Origin: Spirochaetales bacterium
GTDB taxonomy: Bacteria; Spirochaetota; Spirochaetia; SZUA-6; RPPD01
NCBI GenBank assembly: GCA_016929065.1
Contig: JAFGJO010000007.1
Span: 1-64,000 of the forward strand
Reading direction: 5' to 3'
Length of the DNA stretch: 64,000 nucleotides
Position 1 is the stretch's first letter. Each line of letters opens with the position of its first letter. Under the pieces are notes generated by a model. The model was not told the origin of the DNA and did not search any database. It worked only from the letters and a program-made list of their open reading frames with translations. The position numbers and the translations under genes were made by a program. Below are positions 34,227 to 42,665 of the stretch, one piece after another.

Positions 34227-35495
34227 ATGGGAAAAGCATATTTGGTGGGAGTGCGTCTCCCTCTTGAAACGCAGACGTGGTCTGTTGAAGAATCTCTCGA
34301 TGAGCTCGAACGGCTTGTGCAAACCGCGGGGCTTGAAGTTGGCGGCCGCGCCCGGCAACTGCTCAAGCATGTCTTTGCCTCGACTCTGGTTGGCCCGGGA
34401 AAACTGGAAGAAATCCAGACCGCGGCGCTTGCGACCGACTCGGATACCGTGGTGTTTGATGAAGAGCTTACCCCTTCGCAGCAGCGAAATCTTGAGGATT
34501 TTTTCGGCGAGGACATCATTGTAGTCGACAGGACCGCGGTGATCCTGGAAATATTCGCTGCACATGCACGGACCCGCGAAGGGCAGCTGCAGGTAGAGCT
34601 TGCGCAATATGAATACCGTCTGCCGCGGCTGACAAGGATGTGGACACATCTCGCCCGGCAGGCAGGTGGCCGTCGGGGCGGTGTGGGGGTTCGCGGTCCC
34701 GGTGAAACGCAGCTGGAAATTGACCGGCGCAGAATTCGCAGCAAAATCCGAAGGCTGAAAACCGATATTGAACATGTGCGGCTGCATCGCGAAAAACAGC
34801 GTGAACAGCGGCGGCAAAACAACATTCCGGTGGTTGCGCTTGCGGGATACACCAATGCGGGAAAAAGTACGCTGCTGAAAACCCTCAGTCACGCTGACAT
34901 CCTTGTCGAAGACCAGCTGTTTTCAACACTCGATCCCACCACCCGGCGTGTTGACCTCCCTTCCGGACGGCCAGTTCTTTTCTCTGATACAGTAGGTTTT
35001 ATCAATAAGCTGCCGCACAGCCTGATCGCCGCCTTCAAGGCGACCTTTGAGGAAATTGCCGATGCGAATCTGATTCTGCATATCGCCGACAGTACCCATC
35101 CGCAGGCGCATATGCAAAGGATGGTTGTAGAGAAGGAACTGCATTCGATCTATAAAACAACTGCACGAATACTGTTGGTCTGGAACAAAATTGACATGAA
35201 CGAAGATATTGCACGAATCCACGAGAATTCTGCTTTCGGGGAAATTGCGATCAGCGCAAAAACCGGAAAAAACATCCCGTTGTTGCTCGCCAAAGTTGAG
35301 GAAATACTGAACGATGACATGATTGCCATGGAAATATCGCTGCCCTACAGCGAGGGGAAACTGCTGCATTCCCTGCACGAACATTGTGCAATTCAATCTG
35401 CCGTGAAGGAAGAGACGGGGACACGTATAAAACTGTTTGTGCCCCGGCAGATGCATGAACGACTGAAACCATTTACTGTGTCTTCTGTACAGTGA
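34227..35495 (+). CDS. hflX: ribosome-associated GTPase HflX
   Basis: 422 residues. The HflX N-terminal domain has LVQTAGLEVGGRARQ and VFDEELTPSQQRNLEDF. The glycine-rich GRRGGVGVRGPGETQLEIDR and the helical RRIRSKIRRLKTDIEHVR follow. The G domain has G1 GYTNAGKSTL, G3 DTVGF, and G4 NKID. HflX binds the ribosome 50S subunit, can split stalled 70S ribosomes and responds to heat stress. The gene stands alone and converges on the GT4 gene with a 3-nt gap. Confidence 0.95.
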   Translation: MGKAYLVGVRLPLETQTWSVEESLDELERLVQTAGLEVGGRARQLLKHVFASTLVGPGKLEEIQTAALATDSDTVVFDEELTPSQQRNLEDFFGEDIIVVDRTAVILEIFAAHARTREGQLQVELAQYEYRLPRLTRMWTHLARQAGGRRGGVGVRGPGETQLEIDRRRIRSKIRRLKTDIEHVRLHREKQREQRRQNNIPVVALAGYTNAGKSTLLKTLSHADILVEDQLFSTLDPTTRRVDLPSGRPVLFSDTVGFINKLPHSLIAAFKATFEEIADANLILHIADSTHPQAHMQRMVVEKELHSIYKTTARILLVWNKIDMNEDIARIHENSAFGEIAISAKTGKNIPLLLAKVEEILNDDMIAMEISLPYSEGKLLHSLHEHCAIQSAVKEETGTRIKLFVPRQMHERLKPFTVSSVQ

Positions 35496-35498
35496 TTG

Positions 35499-36668
35499 TT
35501 ATTTTATTCTGGAGGAATGAAAATCGGTAAGGACATAATCGTAGAATCGTTCCACCCTGCTCCCGAATTGTGCTAATGAGAAAGATTCTGACCTTTTTTT
35601 GGCTAAAGAAGCAAGTTGTCTTTGTATAGTTGTATTTGAAATGATCTTCTCCATGGCATTTGCCAGCTCCATCTCGCTGTCAAAAAACAGGGCATTCCCG
35701 GAATCGCCCGCGACCTCTTTTTGTACCGGATCAGAGCGCAGTATCAGCGGCAGGCCTGTTGCCATCGCCTCGATGGTACTCAGCCCCTGTGTCTCTGTCG
35801 TTGATGCTGTAATAAAAAAATCAGACGCCCGGTAGGTAAGCGGAATATTCTTTTGGGGGATGTACCCCGCGAAAACAACAGCATCTTCCGCGTCAAGCGT
35901 CTTTGCCAGGGCCTTAAGTTCTTCCAGTTCCGGGCCGCCGCCCACAAGCAGTAATTTCAGTTTCGGATATTTGTGAATGAGCCGGGCGACCGCGCGGATG
36001 ACCATTTCTATGGATTTTTCTTTTCCCATACGACCGACCAAAATCCCGACAATGTCGTTGTCTTTTAACCGGAATTGTTTTCTGAAACCGCTGATATCCT
36101 GTCTGGCGTACTGTGAATCGCCAAACCGGGAAAGTTCGATACCGGTGGGAATGATTTCGATTGGATGTTCCACATGAAAAACTGTCTGAAGATATTTTTT
36201 TATTTTGATGGATGGAACGATAAAATATCGGGGCCGCCGGTAATACATCCCGAAATAATACCGGAAGATCGACAGCGGACACTTCCCCCAAAAAAAATAA
36301 TGGGTATACAGTTCCCATAATGTGTGGAGTGTGGCTACAAGCGGAATATTCAACCTGTCCGCGACTGTAGCCCCGATGCGGCCGACAGAGAATTCACTGT
36401 GTCCGTGAACAATATCCAGCTTCCATTTCCGGGCCTGGTCCAGTGCTTTATAGGGAAAGGGTGAGGCCAATGAGAATTCTTTCTGGAACACATACTGGAT
36501 TGAATTTTGCAGGAATAATGTCTGGTCATTGTGAGAGTTGTCCTGCTTTGGCGCGAATTTGTAGACCCTGTGATTTTTACCACAGAGATCGAGTTCGAGA
36601 TTCTTCATGGAGGTGATGACCCCGTTTATCTGCGGGTCCCAGCAATCTGCAAAAAATCCTATGTTCAT
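35499..36668 (-). CDS. GT4-family glycosyltransferase, paralogue of the one at 8052
   Basis: 389 residues of the same GT-B architecture and exact length as the enzyme at 8052-9221. The N-terminus is MNIGFFADCWDPQINGVITS, and LDIVHGHSEFSVGR, VATLHTLWELYTHYFF and ILVGRMGKEKSI follow. The nucleotide-sugar E-x7-E motif is ETQGLSTIEAMATGLPLI. As for its paralogue, a role in membrane glycolipid synthesis (diacylglycerol glucosylation) is the best inference. Only a weak SD (AAAAG) is present. It converges on hflX. Confidence 0.85.
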   Translation of the reverse strand: MNIGFFADCWDPQINGVITSMKNLELDLCGKNHRVYKFAPKQDNSHNDQTLFLQNSIQYVFQKEFSLASPFPYKALDQARKWKLDIVHGHSEFSVGRIGATVADRLNIPLVATLHTLWELYTHYFFWGKCPLSIFRYYFGMYYRRPRYFIVPSIKIKKYLQTVFHVEHPIEIIPTGIELSRFGDSQYARQDISGFRKQFRLKDNDIVGILVGRMGKEKSIEMVIRAVARLIHKYPKLKLLLVGGGPELEELKALAKTLDAEDAVVFAGYIPQKNIPLTYRASDFFITASTTETQGLSTIEAMATGLPLILRSDPVQKEVAGDSGNALFFDSEMELANAMEKIISNTTIQRQLASLAKKRSESFSLAQFGSRVERFYDYVLTDFHSSRIK

Positions 36669-36820
36669 TTACTGCTTTTCTTTTCCATTTTTATTCGCTA
36701 CTATTATTTTTGATAAACCGAATAACAATTGTGTATTGTACCGTACAGATGGTTTGTGTCAATAAGAAGCAGCCCTATTTTCCCTGGCCAATACAGCCTT
36801 TATAAAGGAGAACTGCAGAG

Positions 36821-37735
36821 TTGAAAAAGAGTAACACAGTGCCCGGCAAACTGCTGATCGGCGCACACCTTTCTGCTGCAGGGGGTGCCGATATTGCCTT
36901 TGACCGTGCAGAAAAACTCGGGTGCACTGCCATGCAGATTTTTCTTTCCAATGCCCGCCAGTGGAAACCGCCCGTTATCAATCAGGATACACAAACGCTG
37001 TTTCTCCGGAAACAAAAAAACACCGGAATTATGCCCATCGCACATGCAAGTTATCTCATCAATTGTGCATCACAGAACCCTGAGGTGCGCAAAAATTCTC
37101 TGCGGCTGCTTGCTGCGGAATTTGAAACCTGCGGCATGCTTGGTATTTCCCGGTATGTCCTTCATCCGGGCAACCAGGGCGGACAGGAGAAAACCCTGGC
37201 TATCCGGGCAGCCGCGGGGATTATTGATGAAGCGATAGAGATGAGCAAAAATACGAATACAACCCTTTTGCTTGAGACCACTGCTTCTCCCCAAAAATCA
37301 ATCGGCGGGACGTTTGAAGACCTAAAAGCAGTCATGGATACATGTACGCAAAAAACCCGCCTTGCAGTATGCCTTGATACCTGTCATGTGTTTCAGGCGG
37401 GATGGGATATCCGCAGTGAAGACGGCTGCCACGCAATGTTCGCTGAGTTTGACCGTATTCTGGGGCTCCCATTACTGCAATGCATACATTTGAATGATGC
37501 AAAAGCTCCTTTTGGCCGCGGCCTTGATCGTCATGAACATATTGGAGAGGGCGAGATCGGGCTGAAGGCATTTTCTTTCATTATGCGGGATGCGCGGTTT
37601 CGGAATGTTCCAAAGTGTATCGAGACGCCGAAGAGCAAGGATGATACGAATGATCTGCTGAATCTGTCGATACTCATTGCATTGTTACAAAGAAAACGTG
37701 TCCCCCGTGGTCAATTCAAGCCGAGAGACACGTAA
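36821..37735 (+). CDS. nfo: deoxyribonuclease IV (AP endonuclease)
   Basis: 304 residues, typical. All zinc ligand motifs are present: GAHLSAAGG, LHPGN, LLETTASPQKSIGGTF, CLDTCHVFQAGWDI, and HLNDAKAPFGRGLDRHEHIG near the end. It cleaves DNA at abasic sites in base-excision repair. The start is TTG at 36821 with AAAGGAGA ~10 nt upstream; no ATG fits the N-terminus better. It ends 15 nt from the convergent LURP-one gene. Confidence 0.95.
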   Translation: MKKSNTVPGKLLIGAHLSAAGGADIAFDRAEKLGCTAMQIFLSNARQWKPPVINQDTQTLFLRKQKNTGIMPIAHASYLINCASQNPEVRKNSLRLLAAEFETCGMLGISRYVLHPGNQGGQEKTLAIRAAAGIIDEAIEMSKNTNTTLLLETTASPQKSIGGTFEDLKAVMDTCTQKTRLAVCLDTCHVFQAGWDIRSEDGCHAMFAEFDRILGLPLLQCIHLNDAKAPFGRGLDRHEHIGEGEIGLKAFSFIMRDARFRNVPKCIETPKSKDDTNDLLNLSILIALLQRKRVPRGQFKPRDT

Positions 37736-37750
37736 TTCTTTAAAACAATA

Positions 37751-38233
37751 CTATTTTTGCTGGAAAAAACGCTGATCAACCGCGATCGCTGCCAAAAGAA
37801 CTGCTTCCTGCGGCATTTTTTCATCGATGTTTACCGTGAATTTGTCGCGGAATGCGAGCTCTTTCTGTATGGAAAAAATGGTTTTTCCTGAGCTGTCATT
37901 ACAGTTGAAGTTCCATGCAAACAGTGTCCCCTGTGCGGAATAGGTGTTTCCGCCCATGGTAAGGGTGAAGGATTTTTTCAAAGCAATAAACGGGAATACC
38001 AGCGTTCCCATTTCTTCACCGGTTGCATTTAAAATGGTGAATTTCGTTTTAAAGAAATTCCCTTTCAGTGAATGTGTCTTCTCGCCTTCTTTTCCCTTCT
38101 GCAGCGTCAGATTCGGGGTGAAGGTGAGTACCTTGCCGCGGACAGTGAACACGGCCTCTTTGCTGTCTCCCTCGCGAACCTCATAGGTATCGCCGATCGC
38201 GAGGATTTTTTGAAATAATGTGTATGTTTTCAT
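37751..38233 (-). CDS. LURP-one-related (Tubby-like) protein
   Basis: 160 residues with the LOR/YxjI beta-barrel pattern: YTLFQKILAIGDTYEVREGD, AVFTVRGKVLTF, LKKSFTLTMGG and ELAFRDKFTVNIDE. Family members bind membranes or act as scaffolds; no enzymatic function is known. The start codon at 38233 has no SD, but a TATACT hexamer lies only 7 nt upstream, suggesting a leaderless transcript. It is monocistronic between convergent nfo and the divergent SGNH gene. Confidence 0.8.
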   Translation of the reverse strand: MKTYTLFQKILAIGDTYEVREGDSKEAVFTVRGKVLTFTPNLTLQKGKEGEKTHSLKGNFFKTKFTILNATGEEMGTLVFPFIALKKSFTLTMGGNTYSAQGTLFAWNFNCNDSSGKTIFSIQKELAFRDKFTVNIDEKMPQEAVLLAAIAVDQRFFQQK

Positions 38234-38240
38234 ACGGTAA

Positions 38241-38246
38241 AGTATA
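38241..38246 (-). promoter_or_regulatory. -10 element just before the LURP-one gene
   Basis: TATACT on the minus strand, separated by 7 nt from the ATG at 38233. No clear -35 and no SD. The predicted transcript starts at or next to the start codon. Confidence 0.4.
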
Positions 38247-38319
38247 CATTTTGACGCTGCGAATTGCCAGTCTTTTTTTCACTTTTGATTTTCAAAAGGT
38301 TCTTGAATCCTGTTGAAAT

Positions 38320-38337
38320 CCATGCCAAAAGGCATGG
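38320..38337. other. small perfect hairpin
   Basis: CCATGCC-AAAA-GGCATGG, 7-bp arms, in the gap upstream of the SGNH gene. It shares TGCCAAAAGGCA with the complementary hairpin near 7797. No T-run follows, so it is not a typical terminator. Confidence 0.5.
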
Positions 38338-38413
38338 TGACCAAATTCAAGATTCCATATATCATTATATTCTATTCTGCCCGGATCAGCCGGGCTGCAT
38401 GTTTGGAGGAACA

Positions 38414-39232
38414 ATGTCAAAATATCATTGTAAATCATTAATATCTTTAATGGTTCTTGTCCTGTTGCCGGCAGTGTTTTCCGGTTGCATTCCGCCGATT
38501 CACCGAAGTCCGGGTGCGTTTGTCATCGATCATACTGATACAGATGCCGGACTCATTCCTGAATCGGTCATTGCAGAAATTACTGGTCTGGATGTGTATT
38601 TTGAACATGCATCAGTGGGGACCAATATGATGGACGGGGTCGCGGCATTGGAATCCGATACTCCTTCCCGTTATACAATTGACAGAACCGACAACAGTTT
38701 TTCCACGTGGTTTGTCACCGACAACGGGATCGGAGAGAATCCCCGTGGAAATCCGGGGCGGCAGGAGAAAATAGATTATTTTGTCAACAGCATGACCACA
38801 GATGATTTTGCGAATCTGGTTGATGTGGCCATGTTCAAATTTTGTTATATCGATGATGACCGGGAGGTTGTAAACGGAACAGCCGCACAGGCATTTACCG
38901 CGTACCAAACAGCCATGGAATCGCTTGAAACAGCATACCCTGATACGGCGTTTATCTGGTGGACTATGCCGATTGAGACAACCGGAAACGAATGGAAAGA
39001 CGATTATAATAATCTGGTTCGGGATTATTGTATTGATAATGGAAAAATACTGTTTGATCTGGCTGACATAGAATGTTACACCACAGCAGGAGTGCACACC
39101 ACCGACAATGGTTATGAGGCTATGGTCGGAGATTTCACTTCTGATGGAGGCCACTTGAATGCAGCCGGGAGCAGCCGGGCAGCTCAGGCATTTTGGGTGC
39201 TTTTGGCCGGCGTCTGCGGCTATGGGCTATAA
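38414..39232 (+). CDS. SGNH-hydrolase-like lipoprotein
   Basis: 272 residues with a lipoprotein signal (SLMVLVLLPAVFSGC, Cys ~24). Conserved elements suggest an SGNH-type fold: DVYFEHASVGTNMMDGV (candidate nucleophile Ser in HASVG), DVAMFKFCYID, FIWWTMPI, and near the end DGGHLNAAGSSRAAQAFW with the catalytic-type His and Asn. The GDS motif is not standard, so activity is uncertain. The start at 38414 has TTGGAGGA upstream and begins the signal peptide; the in-frame extension to 38264 is rejected. A long hairpin terminator follows. Confidence 0.7.
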   Translation: MSKYHCKSLISLMVLVLLPAVFSGCIPPIHRSPGAFVIDHTDTDAGLIPESVIAEITGLDVYFEHASVGTNMMDGVAALESDTPSRYTIDRTDNSFSTWFVTDNGIGENPRGNPGRQEKIDYFVNSMTTDDFANLVDVAMFKFCYIDDDREVVNGTAAQAFTAYQTAMESLETAYPDTAFIWWTMPIETTGNEWKDDYNNLVRDYCIDNGKILFDLADIECYTTAGVHTTDNGYEAMVGDFTSDGGHLNAAGSSRAAQAFWVLLAGVCGYGL

Positions 39233-39276
39233 GCAAGGCATGTAACTTTATTTCAGGAAGGATGTTATGTACTTTA

Positions 39277-39341
39277 CTCCGAAGAATTGAAATATTCTGT
39301 TTTTAATGGTATATTTCAATTCTTCTCGGAGCAATTTTTTT
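39277..39341 (+). terminator. long-stem terminator of the SGNH gene
   Basis: Left arm 39277-39295 and right arm 39311-39331 pair over 19 bp with a 2-nt bulge (CTCCGA...TCGGAG ends). The loop is 15 nt and T-rich, and the stem is followed by an 8-nt T run. The stem is unusually long for a terminator. Confidence 0.75.
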
Positions 39342-39397
39342 GATATTTCGATCAATTGTAAACTGTTTCCTGTATTTCCGCTTAATGTAAAATATGG

Positions 39398-39403
39398 TAT
39401 ATT
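39398..39403 (+). promoter_or_regulatory. -10 element directly before the YiaK-type gene
   Basis: TATATT ends 6 nt before the ATG at 39410. There is no SD and no obvious -35. The position implies a leaderless mRNA. Confidence 0.35.
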
Positions 39404-39409
39404 TTTTGT

Positions 39410-40426
39410 ATGAATGAATCAGTATTTCGCATTCCTTTTGATATAATGTATCAGGAATTCCTCCGTGTTTTGCTGAAAATCGGCTTTTCCTCTGGCCGGG
39501 CAGCTGTCTGTGCGCGTATTTTCGCGGAAAATTCTCTGGACGGGGTATACTCGCACGGACTCAATCGATTTTTACCCTTTGTGAAACTCTCTGCAGAGAA
39601 AAGAATCGACATCCATGCTGAACCGGAGAAGGTTGCTTCATTCGGCGTTCTGGAGCAATGGGACGGCCACTATGCACCCGGAATCATTGTTGCTCTGAAA
39701 TGTATGGATCGCGCTGTTGCGATCGCCAAAGAACAGGGAGTGGGGTGTGTGGCGGTGAGGAACAACAGCCATTGGATGCGTGCCGGAACCTATGGGCTTA
39801 AAGCCGCGGATGCCGGTTGTATTGGAATTTGTTTTACCAACACCGGCTCAATCATTCCGCCATGGGGTTCAGGTGAGCCGCGGCTGGGGAACAATCCTGT
39901 TGTTTTCGCTGTTCCCCATAAAAACGGACCCATCCTTCTTGATATTGCCCTGGCGCAGTTTTCAAACGGTAAACTCCAGCTGCACTCCCGGGCAGGCACG
40001 CCCTTACCGGCTGACGGCGGGTATGATACCAAAGGCAGGCTGACGAATAATGCCGACGAGATTAAAAAATCGAAACGGGTGCTTCCGATTGGGCTCTGGA
40101 AAGGGTCCGGGCTCGCCTTTATGCTGGAGGTGATCGCGGTATGTCTGTCCGGCGGCAAGACCACCGCTGACTTGGACAAAGAGACAACCTATGACTACGG
40201 AGTCTCCCAGGTATTTATCGCAATTGAACCCTCCGCGTTCTGGGGCGCTGATGAAATGGATCAAAAGATAGAAGAAATCTGCGCATATTATGTTTCAGCG
40301 GCTCCTCTCGATGCCGGGGAACCGGTCCATTACCCGGGACAGGGGATGAAAAAAACCCGTGAGCAAAACCTGCGGCTGGGCATTCCCTCAGACCGGCAGT
40401 TTTGGGAAAAAATCCAGCAGCTGTAA
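39410..40426 (+). CDS. Ldh2/YiaK-type NAD(P)-dependent oxidoreductase (3-dehydro-L-gulonate 2-dehydrogenase)
   Basis: 338 residues of the malate/L-sulfolactate/ureidoglycolate dehydrogenase family. DGVYSHGLNRF contains the catalytic His, VAVRNNSHWMRAGTYG the cofactor-binding turn, and WGSGEPRLGNNPVVFAVP the family signature; DIALAQFSNGKL and GGYDTKG follow. The arrangement most resembles YiaK/DlgD, which reduces 2,3-diketo-L-gulonate. A related keto-sugar acid substrate would suit an organism that also encodes a pectinesterase, but that link is inference. A leaderless-looking start codon is present. It precedes the arylsulfotransferase-like gene by 70 nt. Confidence 0.82.
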   Translation: MNESVFRIPFDIMYQEFLRVLLKIGFSSGRAAVCARIFAENSLDGVYSHGLNRFLPFVKLSAEKRIDIHAEPEKVASFGVLEQWDGHYAPGIIVALKCMDRAVAIAKEQGVGCVAVRNNSHWMRAGTYGLKAADAGCIGICFTNTGSIIPPWGSGEPRLGNNPVVFAVPHKNGPILLDIALAQFSNGKLQLHSRAGTPLPADGGYDTKGRLTNNADEIKKSKRVLPIGLWKGSGLAFMLEVIAVCLSGGKTTADLDKETTYDYGVSQVFIAIEPSAFWGADEMDQKIEEICAYYVSAAPLDAGEPVHYPGQGMKKTREQNLRLGIPSDRQFWEKIQQL

Positions 40427-40496
40427 TTTACCTTGAAAAACATTATTGATAAACAGGATTGCCTGCATCATACTGTTGTTGAAAGGGAGAAAAATA

Positions 40497-42044
40497 ATGA
40501 AAAAAACAGGAATAGGGATATTTATCGTACTGCTCTTTTTGTGTTTTTATTCAATCTGGTCCTATGAAACACTACAGGGAAAAACAGAATTACTCTTCTG
40601 GGACAGGGAGAAAGCCTTCAATGGCTATACACTGTTCGGCAGCCGCGGTGTTTCGGCACTCATCGATATGTCCGGGAGCGTTGTCCACACCTGGCCGACA
40701 GGGAAAAATCCCCGTCTGCTTGAATATAATGGCAATCTCCTGGATGCATACGAGGAACCCGATGCCGGCATGAGCGGCTTCCGCGAATATGACTGGGACG
40801 GGAACGTAGTATGGGAATATATGGAAAAAAGAAAGACATACAGGCCTCACCATGACTGGAAGAGGATCTACAATAAAAAACTGAAAGCATATACCACACT
40901 CTATATTGCAAACAAGTATGTGCCGGGTGAGCTCGTACTTGCAGCTGGAGCAGACCCGGACAAAGGACCCTATGAGAACGTTGAAGTTGATGCAGTGGTT
41001 GAAGTGGACATGAAAGGTACAATTGTCTGGGAATGGTGGTTTTTTGACCATATTGTCCAGGATCGTGATGCCAAAAAGCTGAATTTCACCGGTGAAGGAA
41101 AGACCATTGCCGATTATCCCCATAAAATTGACATCAATCTGCCGGGACGGCCGTTGAGCCGTGACTGGCTTCACTGCAATTCAATCGATTATAACCCGGG
41201 CCTGGGGCAGGTGGTGCTCAACTCGGTACAGGGAGAACTGTACATTTTTGACCATGACAATACATTTATTGCAGGAAACCCTGCAGAAAGCATCAAGCTT
41301 GCCGCAGGCTCCAAAGGAGATTTTTTATACCGTTTCGGTGATCCGGCCCGCTACAAGCAGGGGGATCCCCCGTCAGTGATGGAAGACTGGACGAAAGTCA
41401 CCACCGGTCATAAACAGATCGGCGGGGCGCACCATGTCCACTGGATTACTGAAGGGCTTCCCGGAGTGGGAAATCTTCTTATTTTCAATAACGGGCAGTA
41501 TCTTTTTGAACGGACGCCGCAGTCATACATTTTTGAATTAAACCCGTACCTGGACGGCGGCGGGAAAAACACGGGGAAATATGTGAATCCACCCGAAGCA
41601 GGGTACAACAAGGTGGAGACTTTAAACCGCGATACACATAAACTCAACAAGCTTATCTCAAAACAGGTCGTCTGGATGTATTCATCAAAAAGCAATCAGG
41701 GTTTTTTCAGCCATATCGGATCGAGCGCGCAGCGCCTTCCCAACGGCAATACATTCATCTGTGCCATGACCGAGGGCCATCTTTTTGAGGTGACCGCAGA
41801 CGGCGAGGTTGTGTGGGAATATGTCTCTCCCATTACCAATATGGGATACAAAGAGGTCATTGATGACCAGTATCCCGATTATAACTCGGTGTTCAGGGCA
41901 TACCGGTATGCCCCTGATTTTTCCGCGTTTAAAGGGCGCGAATTAAAATCTATGGGCCCTTTAACCAAGGTGAAGCCAAAACTGGGAGAACTGAAGGTTC
42001 AACCGAAGCGGGTCCGCAAGGTAAAACCAAGCGCAAAAGAGTAA
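40497..42044 (+). CDS. arylsulfotransferase (ASST)-like beta-propeller protein
   Basis: 515 residues. A signal anchor (IGIFIVLLFLCFYSIW) precedes a six-blade propeller-like sequence: GYTLFGSRGVSALIDMSGSV, WDGNVVWEYME, VDMKGTIVWEWWFFDH, DWLHCNSIDYN, GGAHHVHWITEGLPG, SHIGSSAQRLPNGNTFIC, FEVTADGEVVWEY. These match the ASST family, which transfers sulfate between phenols in the periplasm through a histidine. Several His (WLHCN, HHVHW) could supply the catalytic residue. The C-terminal tail is basic (KVQPKRVRKVKPSAK). GGGAG precedes the ATG at 40497. A terminator follows. Confidence 0.78.
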   Translation: MKKTGIGIFIVLLFLCFYSIWSYETLQGKTELLFWDREKAFNGYTLFGSRGVSALIDMSGSVVHTWPTGKNPRLLEYNGNLLDAYEEPDAGMSGFREYDWDGNVVWEYMEKRKTYRPHHDWKRIYNKKLKAYTTLYIANKYVPGELVLAAGADPDKGPYENVEVDAVVEVDMKGTIVWEWWFFDHIVQDRDAKKLNFTGEGKTIADYPHKIDINLPGRPLSRDWLHCNSIDYNPGLGQVVLNSVQGELYIFDHDNTFIAGNPAESIKLAAGSKGDFLYRFGDPARYKQGDPPSVMEDWTKVTTGHKQIGGAHHVHWITEGLPGVGNLLIFNNGQYLFERTPQSYIFELNPYLDGGGKNTGKYVNPPEAGYNKVETLNRDTHKLNKLISKQVVWMYSSKSNQGFFSHIGSSAQRLPNGNTFICAMTEGHLFEVTADGEVVWEYVSPITNMGYKEVIDDQYPDYNSVFRAYRYAPDFSAFKGRELKSMGPLTKVKPKLGELKVQPKRVRKVKPSAKE

Positions 42045-42058
42045 TAGCAGGGAACACC

Positions 42059-42094
42059 AAAAAAAGGAATCAGCTTGTTTGATTCCTTTTTTTT
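42059..42094 (+). terminator. rho-independent terminator after the ASST-like gene
   Basis: GGAATCA (42066-42072) pairs with TGATTCC (42080-42086), flanked by an A tract and an 8-nt T run; it could act in both directions. Confidence 0.85.
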
Positions 42095-42102
42095 CTCTTA
42101 TC

Positions 42103-42131
42103 TTGACAACCTTGGTGTAGTTGACTACACT
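42103..42131 (+). promoter_or_regulatory. promoter of the rrf2-metX-metW operon
   Basis: TTGACA (42103-42108), 17-bp spacer, TACACT (42126-42131). The downstream half overlaps a palindrome (42115-42130), so repression by occlusion is likely. Confidence 0.8.
42115..42130. promoter_or_regulatory. palindromic operator, probable Rrf2 binding site
   Basis: GTGTAGT-TG-ACTACAC: perfect 7-bp arms with a 2-nt centre, covering the promoter spacer and most of the -10. It lies ~50 nt before the Rrf2 gene it probably autoregulates. The match to any known Rrf2 box was not tested. Confidence 0.65.
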
Positions 42132-42182
42132 GTTAATCACTACTTTTATAATCATAAAAGTCGGGAAACGGAGATAGGGAGA

Positions 42183-42647
42183 GTGAAAATATCATATAAG
42201 GGTGATTATGCGGTGAAATCTCTGCTGTTTCTTGCTTCCCGGTACCAGGAAGAAGGGGAGCAGTATTTCCAATTGGGCGAAATTGCCCAAAAACAGGATA
42301 TTCCCGAGAAATTCCTGGAACAGATATTTCTTCTTCTGCGGAAAGCGGGCTATTTAAAGAGCCACCGCGGGATGAACGGCGGATTTGCTTTGAACCGGCC
42401 TCCGGAAAACATTCATTTGGGTGATATCGTCCGTCTTATTGACGGGCCCATCGCGCCGATCGCCTGTGTGTCAACAGAAGCGTATCAGCATTGTGATTTT
42501 GAGTCGAAATGTGTGCTCAAGCCGCTCTGGGCCGAGGTTCGCGAGGCAATTAGTTCAGTTGTTGACCATATCACGTTTCGGGACCTCGTTGACCGGGAAC
42601 ATCAGTTTCTGCGCCAGCAGGCAGAACACGTCATGTACTATATATAA
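42183..42647 (+). CDS. Rrf2-family transcriptional regulator
   Basis: About 154 residues, the family length. The Rrf2 winged helix is clear: KISYKGDYAVKSLLFLASRY, GEIAQKQDIPEKFLEQIFLL, LRKAGYLKSHRGMNGGFALN, and GDIVRLIDGPIAPIACVS. Three later cysteines (IACVS, HCDFESKCVL) are the positions that bind an Fe-S cluster in IscR/NsrR-type members. It probably senses sulfur or redox status, since metX and metW follow directly in the same operon. The start is GTG at 42183 with AGGGAGA before it; the longer ORF start adds non-homologous residues that run through the operator. Confidence 0.88.
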   Translation: MKISYKGDYAVKSLLFLASRYQEEGEQYFQLGEIAQKQDIPEKFLEQIFLLLRKAGYLKSHRGMNGGFALNRPPENIHLGDIVRLIDGPIAPIACVSTEAYQHCDFESKCVLKPLWAEVREAISSVVDHITFRDLVDREHQFLRQQAEHVMYYI

Positions 42648-42665
42648 TCAAAAAGCGGGAATTGT

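Noticed and set aside
34116-34892. Long minus-strand ORFs opposite hflX
   Set aside because: Antisense shadows of the GC-rich hflX coding region; the HflX reading is fully motif-supported.
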